Assembly (NCBI GenBank): GCA_951812925.1
Contig: OX638368.1
Span: 127,185,309-127,249,308, forward strand
DNA: 64,000 nucleotides
From: Calliopum simillimum
Taxonomy: Eukaryota; Arthropoda; Insecta; Diptera; Lauxaniidae
Reading direction: 5' to 3'
The notes beneath the pieces are model-generated. The model saw only the letters and a program-made list of their open reading frames with translations. It was not told where the DNA came from and did no database searches. Numbering within the stretch: position 1 is the stretch's first letter; the number at the start of each line of letters is the position of its first letter. Positions 47,821 through 59,683 of this stretch are shown piece after piece. A program made the translations under genes and the position numbers.

Positions 47821-48089
47821 CTGCTTTTGAGCCAATCCAGCAAAATTAATCGAGAGTTTCGATTTTCGAGCATGCCACCCAGGAAAAAATTTAAATCAAG
47901 TTGTTGTGAACTCCCAAAAACGTGTTTTTTTTTTTGACGAAGAGTAAAAGCATCAAAATCCAATGTGAGGGACTTAAACCCGCTCAACCCTCAAGTCAGG
48001 ACTGGTTGCTCCTCCTGGAACTACCGTCAAATATAACAGCAGGAGGCCGTCTAGAGCATTACCGTTCAATTATCTGTCAGTTGGTCGGT

Positions 48090-48470
48090 CTAGTCCGTAC
48101 CTGCTCTCGATGTAGCGGGATCGCTGGTTCTTTCAATTTTGAGATTTCTGCGTTCCATAGCTCTTCCGCGTTCAATAAACCGGAGTTCTTTCATCAATTT
48201 CGCTGCAAATGATTGAAACGCCAGCCATTATGTTATTGTTTCACACATATTTGGCACCAGATTTAAAACTGTGATTGGCTCAGCAAAGGCCTCTTCCATT
48301 TCCTGCCGAATGTCTCTTAAGCGTGGGTAGTTCAATAAAACATGTTGAACATCTTCAAATTCGCCAAAGCCGAATGGGTCTTTTTCATGTTTAAATCGAT
48401 GGAGATATTTTTCAAAACATACATGATTAGCTCCGTGTTTGCGTGTTCAATTACTCGTAGGCACTTACTG
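48090..48470 (-). pseudogene. R1-like LINE, C-terminal end
   Basis: On the minus strand the frame reads CFEKYLHRFKHEKDPF, then EFEDVQHVLLNYPRLRDIR, later LAFQSFAAKLMKELRFIERGR, and stops at 48090-48092. The 'YLHRF' start, the 'EDVQHVLLNYPRLRD' block and the final FAAKLMKELRFIERGR helix follow the C-terminal tail of R1/LOA-group reverse transcriptases. The usual cysteines are replaced, and one in-frame stop (TAA) lies before WLAFQ. The polymerase part is missing. 47940-48089 may be its 3' untranslated remnant. Confidence 0.55.
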
Positions 48471-48715
48471 AATAAGTACAAAAAAAAAGTTTTTGAAATC
48501 GGGTCATCGACTGGTTTTTAAAAGGAGGTCTAAAAATGGCATTTAAAGAAAAAATACAACAAAGCAAAACTAAAATTTTAATTGTTGATGTATCTGTTGA
48601 TATACTGAGTCCGAATCTGGTCACAGAATTGCTCTATTTCTTATAGTCCTTTTATATTTTATTATTAATTTGATTCCTTAAAAAATTCATGAAGAGTTTC
48701 TTCAAAAATTGATAT
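48471..48715. other. AT-rich flank of the palindrome
   Basis: Nothing recognised. Confidence 0.4.
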
Positions 48716-50742
48716 TAGTGCAGGCAAATTAGGTAAAAACAGGTATTTATTTCTAATTTTGTTGAACATACACCAATTTCGATCCGACAGGGCTCATTTT
48801 GTTTGTAATAAAATTTAAAACAAAACCAACACATTAATTTCTTCCGGCTTTCCCCCAAAACGTTTTAAGTCCCCCGTGAACCCCCAAAATCGGATAAATT
48901 CAATAAAACTGTTCTAAAATGCTTAAAAATGGAAAATTTGGCTATTCAGGGGGTTCTCTAGGTTGCTGAACCCAAATGTGATTTTGAAAAATGGAAAAAT
49001 TTAAAATGGCGCTTGAAAAACTGCGTACATACCCATTTTAAGCACCAAAAATTTAAAAAAATCGTTATAGTGGACTGCCTGGGGGTTTAAGCCTAGAACT
49101 TTTGTTACAGTGAATGAATTTATACGGTCGACTTGGGATTTTGTTTTTTATACTATAAAAAGTAAAGTTTAACAAAAAGTTTTTTGTGTTTTTGATTTGT
49201 TTATTATTTAAGCAATAACTATAAAAAGTTAATACAATTCAAAATTAAAAATATTTGTAACATTTTGCAAACCATTTTTTCTAAGCTAATTTTTTTCCTT
49301 GCAGCCGTTCCCGAATTATTCGATAATTTCTATTTTTGAGGTTATAGCTTCATATACAGCAATATTTTCCACGTTTACAAAGAGTGATTAATGGCGCTTC
49401 TAACAAGTATACCAATGATTATGCTTTGAACAAAATTGACTGAGTTATAGCAGGAAAAAGTTTGAAATTTCATAAATTTTTGAAATTTTTCACATCAACT
49501 TCGAATGAAACATTTGGTTTTTGGCATATAATTTTTTAAAATAATTTTTTTTAGAAATTTTATTAAATGGCGCATATATGTAATGAAATTTCCAAAAGAT
49601 AGTAAGGCTTTAGTGCAATAAGGAAGATGTGAGAATTTTCAAAATGTTCGGCCTGAGACAACAGATCCAATTTTTCAGCCTCCAGATAGGACACCCTACA
49701 CTTATTGAACACTTTAAAGATGATTAAAGTAACTTCTAATCATTCTCTGTAGAAGAACATTGCGGATTGTATCAAAAATATTAATTTTTGAAAGAAATCG
49801 AAATTTCCCTATTGCACTAAAACCTTAATATCTTTTGGAAATTTCATTCGGTTTTGCTCAACATAGGCTTAAAATGTTTGCAATTACATATATGCGCCAT
49901 TTAATAAAATTTCTAAAAAAAATTATTTTAAAAAATTATATGCCAAAAACCAAATGTTTCATTCGAAGATGATGTGAAAAATTTCAAAAATTTATGAAAT
50001 TTCAAACTTTTTCCTGCTATAACTCAGTCAATTTTGTTCAAAGCATAATCATTGGTATACTTGTTAGAAGCGCCATTAATCACTCTTTGTAAACGTGGAA
50101 AATATTGATGTATATGAAGCTATAACCTCAAAAATAGAAATTATCGAATAACTCGGGAACGGCTACAAGGAAAAAAATTAGCTTAGAAAAAATGGTTTGC
50201 AAAATGTTACAAATATTTTTAATTTTGAATTGTATTAACTTTTTATAGTTATTGCTTAAATAATAAACAAATCAAAAACACAAAAAACTTTTTGTTAAAC
50301 TTTACTTTTTATAGTATAAAAAACAAAATTCCAACTCGACTGTATAAATTCATTCACTGTAACAAAAGTTCTAGGCTTAAACCCCCAGGCAGTCCACTAT
50401 AACGATTTTTTTAAATTTTTGGTTCTTCAAATGGGTATGTACGCAGTTTTTCAAGCGCCATTTTCAATTTTTCCACTTTTCAAAATCACATTTGGGTTCA
50501 GCAACCTAGAGAACCCCCTGAATAGCCAAATTTTCCATTTTTAAGCATTTTAGAACAGTTTTATTGAATTTATCCGATTTTGGGGGTTCACGGGGGACTT
50601 AAAACGTTTTGGGGGAAAGCCGGAAGAAATTAATGTGTTGGTTTTGTTTTAAATTTTATTACAAACAAAATGAGCCCTGTCGGATCGAAATTGGTGCATG
50701 TTCAACAAAATTAGAAATAAATACCTAATTTTGCCTGCACTA
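48716..50742. mobile_element. 2.0 kb near-perfect palindrome (long-arm foldback element)
   Basis: The left arm (48716 to about 49627) and the right arm (about 49808 to 50742) are reverse complements differing at only a few per cent of positions by eye, with ends TAGTGCAGGCAAA. The right arm has about 35 extra bases near 49850-49885. The loop is about 180 bp. Possible TAT flanks both ends. No transposase frame. Long arms with a small non-coding loop fit a Foldback-like or long-TIR element. A palindromic assembly artefact is less likely, because the arms differ by substitutions and an indel. Confidence 0.88.
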
Positions 50743-50754
50743 TATTTTTTTAGT

Positions 50755-50930
50755 AAAACAGAAATAAATTTTATTTCGAGACCATATTTTATCAAGAAAA
50801 CAATATTGTTCTAGTCATTCTCCACAAAAGTTAACTTAAGGGTCAATAGTTTCGAAGTCACGGCGATTTGCTTTTTTATAGTCCATTTTTCAAGCAATGA
50901 TCGAAAACCGGCTGGGTTTTTTCCACTACC
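50755..50930 (-). repeat. Old repeat, inverted partner of 46143-46330
   Basis: See 46143-46330. It abuts the right end of the palindrome. Confidence 0.6.
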
Positions 50931-52116
50931 GATTTTTTTTATTTAAAATCTTATTTTTTTGAACTATGGTTTTTGTGAAAATGGACGGGGAACAAGCAAT
51001 ATTACAACCTTGCACTTATGGGTATCCATCCCTTAACCCATTAGCTCTTATTTAAGTGCTGCATAAAATATTTCATTGAAAATTTCAGTCGGACTTATTG
51101 GAGTGCATTGGACTTATGGAAAATATAAATTCTTTTGTTTTGAATCAGTCTAGTATGTACTCATATCTGGGCATATTTTATGATATTTTATTATGACCAA
51201 CATAATGAACATTCCAATTTTTTTTCTGTTTTTGTAATATTGTTCATTATGGAACCACATGTGTGACGCGTATTAATTTTGCACTTGGGTGAAAGTTATT
51301 TATTCGTTCAGAGAACTTGTTGCTCTTTATCGTTAAGTGATATAATCAAATGGAAAATATTTCATATTAATTTTTTCTACATGCTTACATCCAAAAAAGG
51401 CATATCGGAAACTGTAAGGATCCTAGGACTATTCCGAACAATACTTCTTAGTTCCATTTTATGAAAATCGCAAACACCAACGGAGTTATTGAGGTAAGTT
51501 CATAGAGGAACAAAAGTAATGTCACAATATGAATTGGCTGACATTTTGTTAGAAATGAATAAATCTCAGGTCTGTTTTCACGAAAAATTTGCCTGATGCT
51601 GTGAAATGTCGAATTGTTGTCCAATATCCTTATATTCTTTAACTTACTTTTCACATTAACTTTAAGTTAGATCTACACCTTCCACAACTTTTTCATCATC
51701 AGCCATGTCAAATTGTTTACTTGCAATAATAACATCACTTAACAAAGCATCAACAACACTAACAACGGATGGAACAACATCAGCTAAGACCCTAATAAAA
51801 CTTAATACAGCTGACATCAAAGTAACAGCAACAGCAACAAATTTTCCTTTCCGAATGAAAATTCAGGAATCACAAGTCATGGGATTAAATTAACCAATAA
51901 ACAACAACAAAATAGCAGATTGTTGGAAAACATCAGAGGTGAGAATGTAGTTTAAGAAAGGAAGAAGTAAGCAAATAAAAGAAGAAAAAGTGTTAAAGGT
52001 AAAGGTAAGGGAAAGTGTGAAAGTAAACGAAAAGATGAAGTTACGTTCCATGTAGTATGTTAAGTTTAGCAGTGAGAAAAATTGCACGGAAGCATTAGCG
52101 CCAACATGCACAGGAA
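50931..52116. other. Intergenic DNA
   Basis: CAA/ACA-rich host-like stretch at 51700-51850. No gene recognised. Confidence 0.5.
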
Positions 52117-52979
52117 AAATGAAATGAAATGAAATGAAATGAAATGAAATGAAATGAAATGAAATGAAATGAAATGAAATGAAATGAAATGAAATGAAAT
52201 GAAATGAAATGAAATGAAATGAAATGAAATGAAATGAAATGAAATGAAATGAAATGAAATGAAATGAAATGAAATGAAATGAAATGAAATGAAATGAAAT
52301 GAAATGAAATGAAATGAAATGAAATGAAATGAAATGAAATGAAATGAAATGAAATGAAATGAAATGAAATGAAATGAAATGAAATGAAATGAAATGAAAT
52401 GAAATGAAATGAAATGAAATGAAATGAAATGAAATGAAATGAAATGAAATGAAATGAAATGAAATGAAATGAAATGAAATGAAATGAAATGAAATGAAAT
52501 GAAATGAAATGAAATGAAATGAAATGAAATGAAATGAAATGAAATGAAATGAAATGAAATGAAATGAAATGAAATGAAATGAAATGAAATGAAATGAAAT
52601 GAAATGAAATGAAATGAAATGAAATGAAATGAAATGAAATGAAATGAAATGAAATGAAATGAAATGAAATGAAATGAAATGAAATGAAATGAAATGAAAT
52701 GAAATGAAATGAAATGAAATGAAATGAAATGAAATGAAATGAAATGAAATGAAATGAAATGAAATGAAATGAAATGAAATGAAATGAAATGAAATGAAAT
52801 GAAATGAAATGAAATGAAATGAAATGAAATGAAATGAAATGAAATGAAATGAAATGAAATGAAATGAAATGAAATGAAATGAAATGAAATGAAATGAAAT
52901 GAAATGAAATGAAATGAAATGAAATGAAATGAAATGAAATGAAATGAAATGAAATGAAATGAAATGAAATGAAATGAAA
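52117..52979. repeat. (GAAAT)n microsatellite, about 172 perfect units
   Basis: 863 bp without a visible interruption. The minus-strand open frames across it (386 and 295 codons) encode only FHFIS repeats and are artefacts of a stop-free 15 bp period. Confidence 0.98.
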
Positions 52980-54439
52980 CAATAAGTAAATTCTTGAAAA
53001 TTTAAAATTTTAAAATTGCTTAAAATAATTTTAACCATGTACGTTTGCACGAATTACCTCATACTCACATACGCACACACAGCCATGAATTATTCAATTC
53101 AAACTCAAATGTGACTCACGCATGGCACGTTTCTTCCACCATCAACAACAACAGCAAAAGTGACAAAAATAACAACTACGAAAACAATCTTAAAACTCAT
53201 ATATCTTAGCTGGAAGCTGTCTCTATGTAGTTTGTCCTTTATACACTCTATCGTGCCACAATACATACTTTATCCGCTATTGCTTCATTCTCATTTCACA
53301 ACAGTACGGCTTCTTACTTGTTTTAGTGTTGCCATTGCTGCTGCTGTCATCATTGTCCATGTCAACGGCGTTGTGTCATTGTCATTTCCGTTTTCGTATG
53401 CACGTTTCGCTTTCTCGCCTCTTTATCTAACTCGAATGTTTCTTTCGCCTGTAATGTGATCTCTCCAGCATAATTTGCAACATTTTCGCGCTATGCACGC
53501 GCCTTGAATGAAGAAACGCATCCTGATGTCAGTGGAGAAAGAAAAAAAAAAAGGATACAAAGTTTGCTTGCTTTGCGTTATCCGGTTTTATTTCCTTTAA
53601 GTTTTCCATTTTTATATCTCAGTCGCACAACAAATAAAGGATATCATCTTGCAGCAAAGACTGCTTGTTTGTTGTTTTTGCTTTTGTTATTATTATTATT
53701 GTTGTTATTATCGTCAATTGCACGTTACATTTTATGCGAAATTTAGCGTGAAATTCCAATTTAGCAAGCAAACGCTTCTAGTATCACGTTTCTATTCACC
53801 TTGTCGGCACAGTTTTTGATGGTGATTTAATCTGATATACTGTACCTACAAATTTACTTTGACAGGATTTTCTCAGGATTTGCTTCGTTTAATCCAAAAT
53901 CGAAATCATACACACTGTGTTAGATCTTAATTAGAAGTGTGTCAGGTTTGATGCTAACTACTGCTAATGTCAGTTTGTAGGAAAATGACACGTTTCGCTA
54001 AATAAGATGAAACCGGAATAACTAGCTATCGGTTTCAATCCGCTTCCTAAAAGGTGGTTCCGATTTTATTAACAGCATTGCGAAACACCTACATAAAACG
54101 TATCCAATTTCGATGGATTTCAGAAAAGAATATTCCAATATTTGACATTACTCGATTATGAAATAACCGATGTACGATACATAAACTATTAGTTGAAATT
54201 AGTTTAAAAAATGTAGCAAAGGATTTAAATATTTTATAAAAATTTTAAAAACGAAAAATATCGGAATAGTCGAAATTCTTTAATTAAATAATGTAGAGAG
54301 ATGTTGAAAATATTAAGACTTCTGGAGATGTCGAAAGATATTGCAAAGGTTAAATTGTTTTTAAAAAAATTTTGGAAAATGTTGAAAATCTTTGAACTGT
54401 TCAACAGACATTTGTTTAATATAAAATTTTTATACCTCT
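52980..54439. other. Intergenic DNA, host-like
   Basis: TTA/TTG repeats near 53685-53710. Open frames at 53160-53746 show no family features. Confidence 0.5.
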
Positions 54440-54560
54440 TCATCATATAGGTCAGTGATGTAGAGGGAGGTCTAAAAAGTTTGTAATTGTAAGTAAAAAT
54501 AATATATTTTTATCCATCACAAGGACGGACCCCGGTTCGAATCCTGGTGTGGTCAGTTTC
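54440..54560 (+). repeat. tRNA-derived SINE-like head
   Basis: ACCCCGGTTCGAATCCTGG (B box with near-complete stem) at 54528-54546. An A-box-like GTCAGTGATGTAGAGG lies about 75 bp upstream. The 3' half looks like a tRNA, but there is no matching 5' acceptor arm. It directly precedes another dispersed repeat. Confidence 0.45.
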
Positions 54561-55080
54561 TTTTTATACCCTACATCCAGCGAATATTTACTTTAATTCA
54601 TTTAACTGAATATTCTCAAAAACAGCCTTAAAAACAAATTGTTTGTAACACAGAGAAGGAGTCGTGGCAGATATAGAAAAGTGTATATATTCTTGATCAG
54701 CGTCATCTCTTGAGTGTATATAGCCATGTCCTTCTGGCTGGCTTGCCGACCGTCTGACGAAATAATTTCACGGGAAATCTAAACAAGATAGTTTAACGAA
54801 ATTAAGTAGACTTCCTCCGTTGTAAATGTTAACTCGTGGGATTTAAAATGACTGAAATTGGTCAATAGACACGCCTACTACCCATTCAAAAAATATATTC
54901 AAAACGCAATCTTATGAGCATTATTCAGGATAAAGCAACCAAAATAGACGTAAATACTAATGATGGTAAGTGCAAGTTCTAGCAAAAACTAAGTAAAAGA
55001 GGACGTGGTACCTCCCATAAAAGCAAAAGTTTTAAAGTGCTATACTGGAAGCATTTTTTAAAGATAATCAAGCCAAATTG
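54560..55080 (+). repeat. Dispersed fly repeat, copy 3
   Basis: Same family and orientation as 8262-9048: begins TTTTATACCCTACATCCAG, contains tatattcttgatcagcgtca and CTGGCTGG, and ends in one GTGGTACCTCCCAT-type unit. More diverged than copies 1 and 2. Confidence 0.75.
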
Positions 55081-56489
55081 TGTAAAGTTTAAAATCAGGA
55101 ATAACGCCGATAACATCGAGAATTGTTAAAAAGTTCTAAAAATGCTGAAATGTCGGTAAAGATAATTAATATAATTTTATATCAAAACATTATTAATTTT
55201 TTAAATTCCAAGGATTTTATTCCACAAAAAAAGCATGTGCGTATGCTTTCGCATATCGTCAATATGTTACCGAAATAAAGAGGGCAACTTTATATAAATT
55301 ATTGAAAATGTCAGAGGTTATAGATAAATACCAATACAATATTATGTACTTATTACACAAATACACAAAATTCCAATGCAATTCAAAATCGCTTAAAATA
55401 AATTGAGTCTTCCAAAGAACAATAAATTCATTTCATGTTTTCTTTTTCAATTTACAAAATAAACCCAATAACAACAAAAGCAATTGGATCTAACCATTCA
55501 ACCAAACAAACAAACGCCTTCACTTTGAAGCACATTAAGCTTAAAAAAAAAAGATTTTTATTGAATGATGAGCAGATAAAACGTGTTTTATTCACACTTG
55601 CAAACACATAAAGCGAAGAACGATGACAGTAATGGCAATGGCAACGATGACTGACGGTTAACGGTGACAGCAGTCACATACACATACGCATTGTGACATT
55701 TTTATATATATTTGCTCGTAGAACACCATTCAAACACGCACTCGAACTCTCATCACTATCACATGATTGTGATGCAAGATGAGAAAATCATAAGGGAAGA
55801 AACGTTGGGGTAAGGTAATGCATTTTGCTGTTAAAGTCCTTTCAGACAAAAAACACACATCCAGCCGTCTAGCCAGCCAGTCAAAGACGCATGTTTGCAG
55901 TAATGTAACGTTACCTTGTGGAACCCACGCCCACTTACGGTTCAGTTGTTGCTAAAATTTTTATGAGTTACTATTATTCGACTTGTTGGCAGCCAGTGAT
56001 ATGCCTTGACTTACAATTAGATACTGAATATCTAATTTTGAGCATCGATATATATGTAAATGGAAGTTGGTTTTTATTATATTGTGACGGACTAAGATTT
56101 GTTCCTTAAAGAAAAGAAAAACATTATGTTTGCAGAGTTAAAGATAAATAAATTTTAAAATATGTTAAAAGAAGAAACTTGGTATTCAGGATGGTTGTTT
56201 AAAGAAAATAAATCAAATTTCAACTCCGGATAAATCAATCCTTATGAAAAATCATATTCATCATCTCAAAATTGAGCTGCTAGACTTCGAATCGTTTTAG
56301 AAATAGAGTTCCTTAATATGCCGTAATTCGGTGCACCAAATGTGCTGGCATATATTCATAGACGTGCAAAATGAAATTATCAATAGTTGTACAATAAAAT
56401 TTCCACATGAGGGGCCGCACACTGGTCCAAAATCCCCAAAAGCTGGACAAAAGCCGAAATCATTGTAGTTTCGATACAAAATTTTTTAC
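55081..56489. other. Intergenic DNA
   Basis: CAGC-rich patch at 55861-55880. No gene recognised. Confidence 0.5.
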
Positions 56490-56700
56490 ATGGGGGTTTT
56501 CGAGATCGCTGATTACGAATTTGATGTTAGATTTTTAAAAAAGAAAATGGCGGATTCAAAATGGCGGACGAATTGCATAAATATTCAACCAAATCCAATG
56601 AAAAAATTACTCGCGGGCTTTTGGGGTCACTGATTACGAATCTGATGTTAAATTTTTAAAAAACATAATAGCGGATTCAAAATGGCAAAAAACAAAATTT
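56490..56700 (+). repeat. Tandem duplication, 121 bp period
   Basis: ctgattacgaat at 56509 and 56630 begins two units that also share 'gcggattcaaaatggc'. Confidence 0.75.
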
Positions 56701-57858
56701 TTACAATTTTCATATCTAATTTAAAAATTTATTTCAAAACTTTAACTTTGATAGAGTTGTGTGCAACGGTAAATTGATTTACATAATAATGGGTTTTAGA
56801 TTCCAATATCATGGAGTATAAGCCCTATAATAATATAAATTTTTTTTTTATTTCAGGCGAGCAACACATACTAATACTTGTTAAGCAATATGAGGTAAAT
56901 TTTCCTATGGGTGCTTCAGAAAAAATCGCGACAAACAAAAAAGGCAAGAAAAGGCACCTCAATTTTTTTATATGTCTTAGAAAATATTTCAATCTTCTTA
57001 AAACAAAATAATGTTGGTGGTATGACGTGGCATAAATTAGATCTGGGCTTTTTTCATAACCAATGCAAACTGATTTTGTGAAATAATTTAATTTTAAGTT
57101 AATCATAATAACCGTAGAAGTATAAATTATTGCAAGTTTTGATAATAGAGGTTCGATAGTATATATTCTTACAAAAAGATTTCATATTCAAACATTAAAA
57201 TTGGTTCAGTTTTACAGTAACCACACAATTTATGGAATGAACACTTAATTTTTACTTTCAATTCACAGAATCTTGCGTCTGAGAAGAGTACTTTTGGAGA
57301 GATCCTAAGAGCATTGTAGAAATACCCGGATCTCTCCAACAAATTTTTTGAAGTCTATGAATATCTGTTAGACAATTAGCCCAGGGAAATAAGACGAAAA
57401 AAGAGCTTCTGTGCGAAAAAACTCCCAGTGGAAATTTTTCACCGGAATTGTCTTTATTTATGCATGATACACAAACTGTGAAAAGTCCATTGCAAAGTCG
57501 TGTGCGCATAAAAAGTTATTCGGGCTCAAAGGTCGCTAAAATCAGTTTTTTGCAAATATATCACTAATGCTAACTTTTACAGAAAAATGTTGGTGTCCAA
57601 TTTTGTAGCACAGGAAATTTCCTACAAAAGTGCGTTAAAAGTATTTGCGTACAACTTCTAGTTTAGGAGATCACCCAATTTAAAAAGTTGTTAACAGTTA
57701 CGATATGAAATACTACCTATGAGTTCATATTAAAATATCTTACTTTTTAAATTGCAATAACTCTACAATGAGAAGTTGTACAAACAAAATTAAAATGCTG
57801 TTTGAAAGATAATTTAATTTTCTATATACCGTACAAAATTTTTTTTCGAACGGCTCAT
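56701..57858. other. AT-rich intergenic DNA
   Basis: Nothing recognised. Confidence 0.5.
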
Positions 57859-58113
57859 GACCTTAAAAATATTCTTGAATAACTATTAAAGCTTCAATAG
57901 AAACCGGTTTTTGTCATTTTAAGGGTTTTTTTGGAATATCTTCTAAACGGTTACTTCTATGTGTACACATATCGCTTATTTTTTGTAGATCTTGTAATTC
58001 TCTACAAACTTGGTTCCGTTATTTTTTATCGTAGTACTTACCAATTCGAAGATATCCTTAAAAAACCAGTAATTTCGAAGCCTTAATGGTTATTCAAGAA
58101 TATTTTTAAGGCC
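57859..58113. mobile_element. Nested inverted-repeat element, about 255 bp
   Basis: Outer arms 57859-57895 and 58077-58113 share CCTTAAAAATATTCTTGAAT and its complement. An inner pair (gggtttttttggaatatctt near 57924 and its complement near 58048) is nested in the same order. Confidence 0.65.
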
Positions 58114-59055
58114 ACAATTTATTGTTTTTCTGGAGAACCACTCGAAGGCCCACTCCAATTTTTGGAGGACTGGTGAGTTACACCTGCAGCTTTTTTTGCA
58201 AGAAAAATTAAAAATATCAAAAATGTTGTATTTTGGGAAACTCAATTAAATTTTTTTTTTTTTTTCAGAGTAAGCAATATAAAAAAAAAAAAAAAATAGT
58301 TTTTGTTAGTTTTTATTTTAAAGCCTGTTTCAAGGCAAATCATTTGACACCATAAAATTGAAAATTGGATAAATGCAACTAAAGTTATAGCTCCTCAAAA
58401 AAAACTAACCTAAAAATTTCAAAGTTCCATATATCCGCCATTTCTTCAAACAGATTGCTATAGGTACTGTAAGGCAATTTGAAAATCTTGAATTTACTAA
58501 AACAGCAAGGTAAAATTTAAATCGACTTGAAAATCTAATAAAATTTACTAGACATAAATAATTACGAACTATATTTTTTCTCCGTGTAGGGCAATTCTGA
58601 GTTACGATTTAAATTTAACATTAACAACGAAATCGAAAGCTAATATTTTTTATATTTGTTTTTCTTTTTTTAGAATTTTCTATTGTAGGTAGGCGTGTCC
58701 GTTGATGTATCATGCCCATTTGAAGAATATTTCTTAACTAGCTAATTCTAACAAATTTGTTAAACGTATGTGCGACGTCGGGTTTCGGAGTTCATGTCGA
58801 GTAATCATGGTCTATTGAATACAAAAATAATACCAGATTTGAAGAATCGAACCTAATTTTCTTGATATTCTTGCTAAAAAATGTGAAATTCACTCAGTTT
58901 CAGTGGAATTGGATAGGCATAAGCTTCCTCTTAAAAATTGAACTTTGTGCTTTCCCAACTGGATAATTACCTTCCGAATTATCTTTTACCGAAGAAAAGT
59001 TGTTTCAACTCTCAACTGAATAGCACTATTTCAATGAAAATTAAGAGTCTAATTC
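58114..59055. other. AT-rich intergenic DNA
   Basis: Poly-T/poly-A near 58250-58295. A fragment 'taggcgtgtccgttgat' at 58690 is shared with the dispersed fly repeat. Confidence 0.45.
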
Positions 59056-59260
59056 GAAAAGTTTGAAGGTAAAATTTATTACGGAATATTTTGGGCTATT
59101 CGATGCCCACTGTAAGTTGTGATATATTTTCAAATATACTCCCTCAGCAGCAAATTTTGCGCTTTAAAGCAAGGATATCTTAAGAGCTAGAGTCAGTTCA
59201 AAAGAATAAATCATACGTTGGGCACTTAATATTTTAAGTGTATCAGAATTTACTCAAAAA
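59056..59260 (+). repeat. Old dispersed repeat, related to 2630-2940
   Basis: Shared blocks as listed for 2630-2940. Diverged. Confidence 0.45.
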
Positions 59261-59683
59261 AACTAAAGCCGCAGTAAAAATAATTTTTTTTTGTAGCTCT
59301 ATGATATCGATATATCATGATATCATTTGATTTCTATCATCACTCTGTGAAATAAATTAAATAACGTCATCTATCGTAAAATACGAATAGTAACATCGCG
59401 CTCTTGTAGTCACTTAAAAATTTACTTAAAACAGCAGTCGTATGAATTATGCAACAGCAGAATGTGGGTGGGCGTAACTATTTTGGTTTAGGGAAATATC
59501 ACGCCCTGCCGCTGTGGATGTATGACAAATGGCGCGCAAGGCAGCAGAAGGATCAATGTGTAAAATAAGAAAGTCAGCAAAAAATGTTACAGCTTTTGTT
59601 TTGACGCTGTGACGATGTTGTCAATCAAAACAAATCGACAAAAACATTTTTGGACACCACTAAAAATGACAGCTATAAGGATA
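59261..59683. other. Intergenic DNA
   Basis: Nothing recognised. Confidence 0.4.

Noticed and set aside
47313..47937. Two overlapping open frames of FLFFS repeats
   Set aside because: They are translations of the (TTTTC)n microsatellite.
51890..53050. 386-codon minus-strand open frame of FHFIS repeats
   Set aside because: It is the translation of the (GAAAT)n microsatellite, whose 15 bp period has no stop in that frame.
54528..54560. Possible tRNA gene (GGTTCGAATCC with T-arm)
   Set aside because: No matching 5' acceptor strand or anticodon arm can be folded; treated as a SINE-like head.
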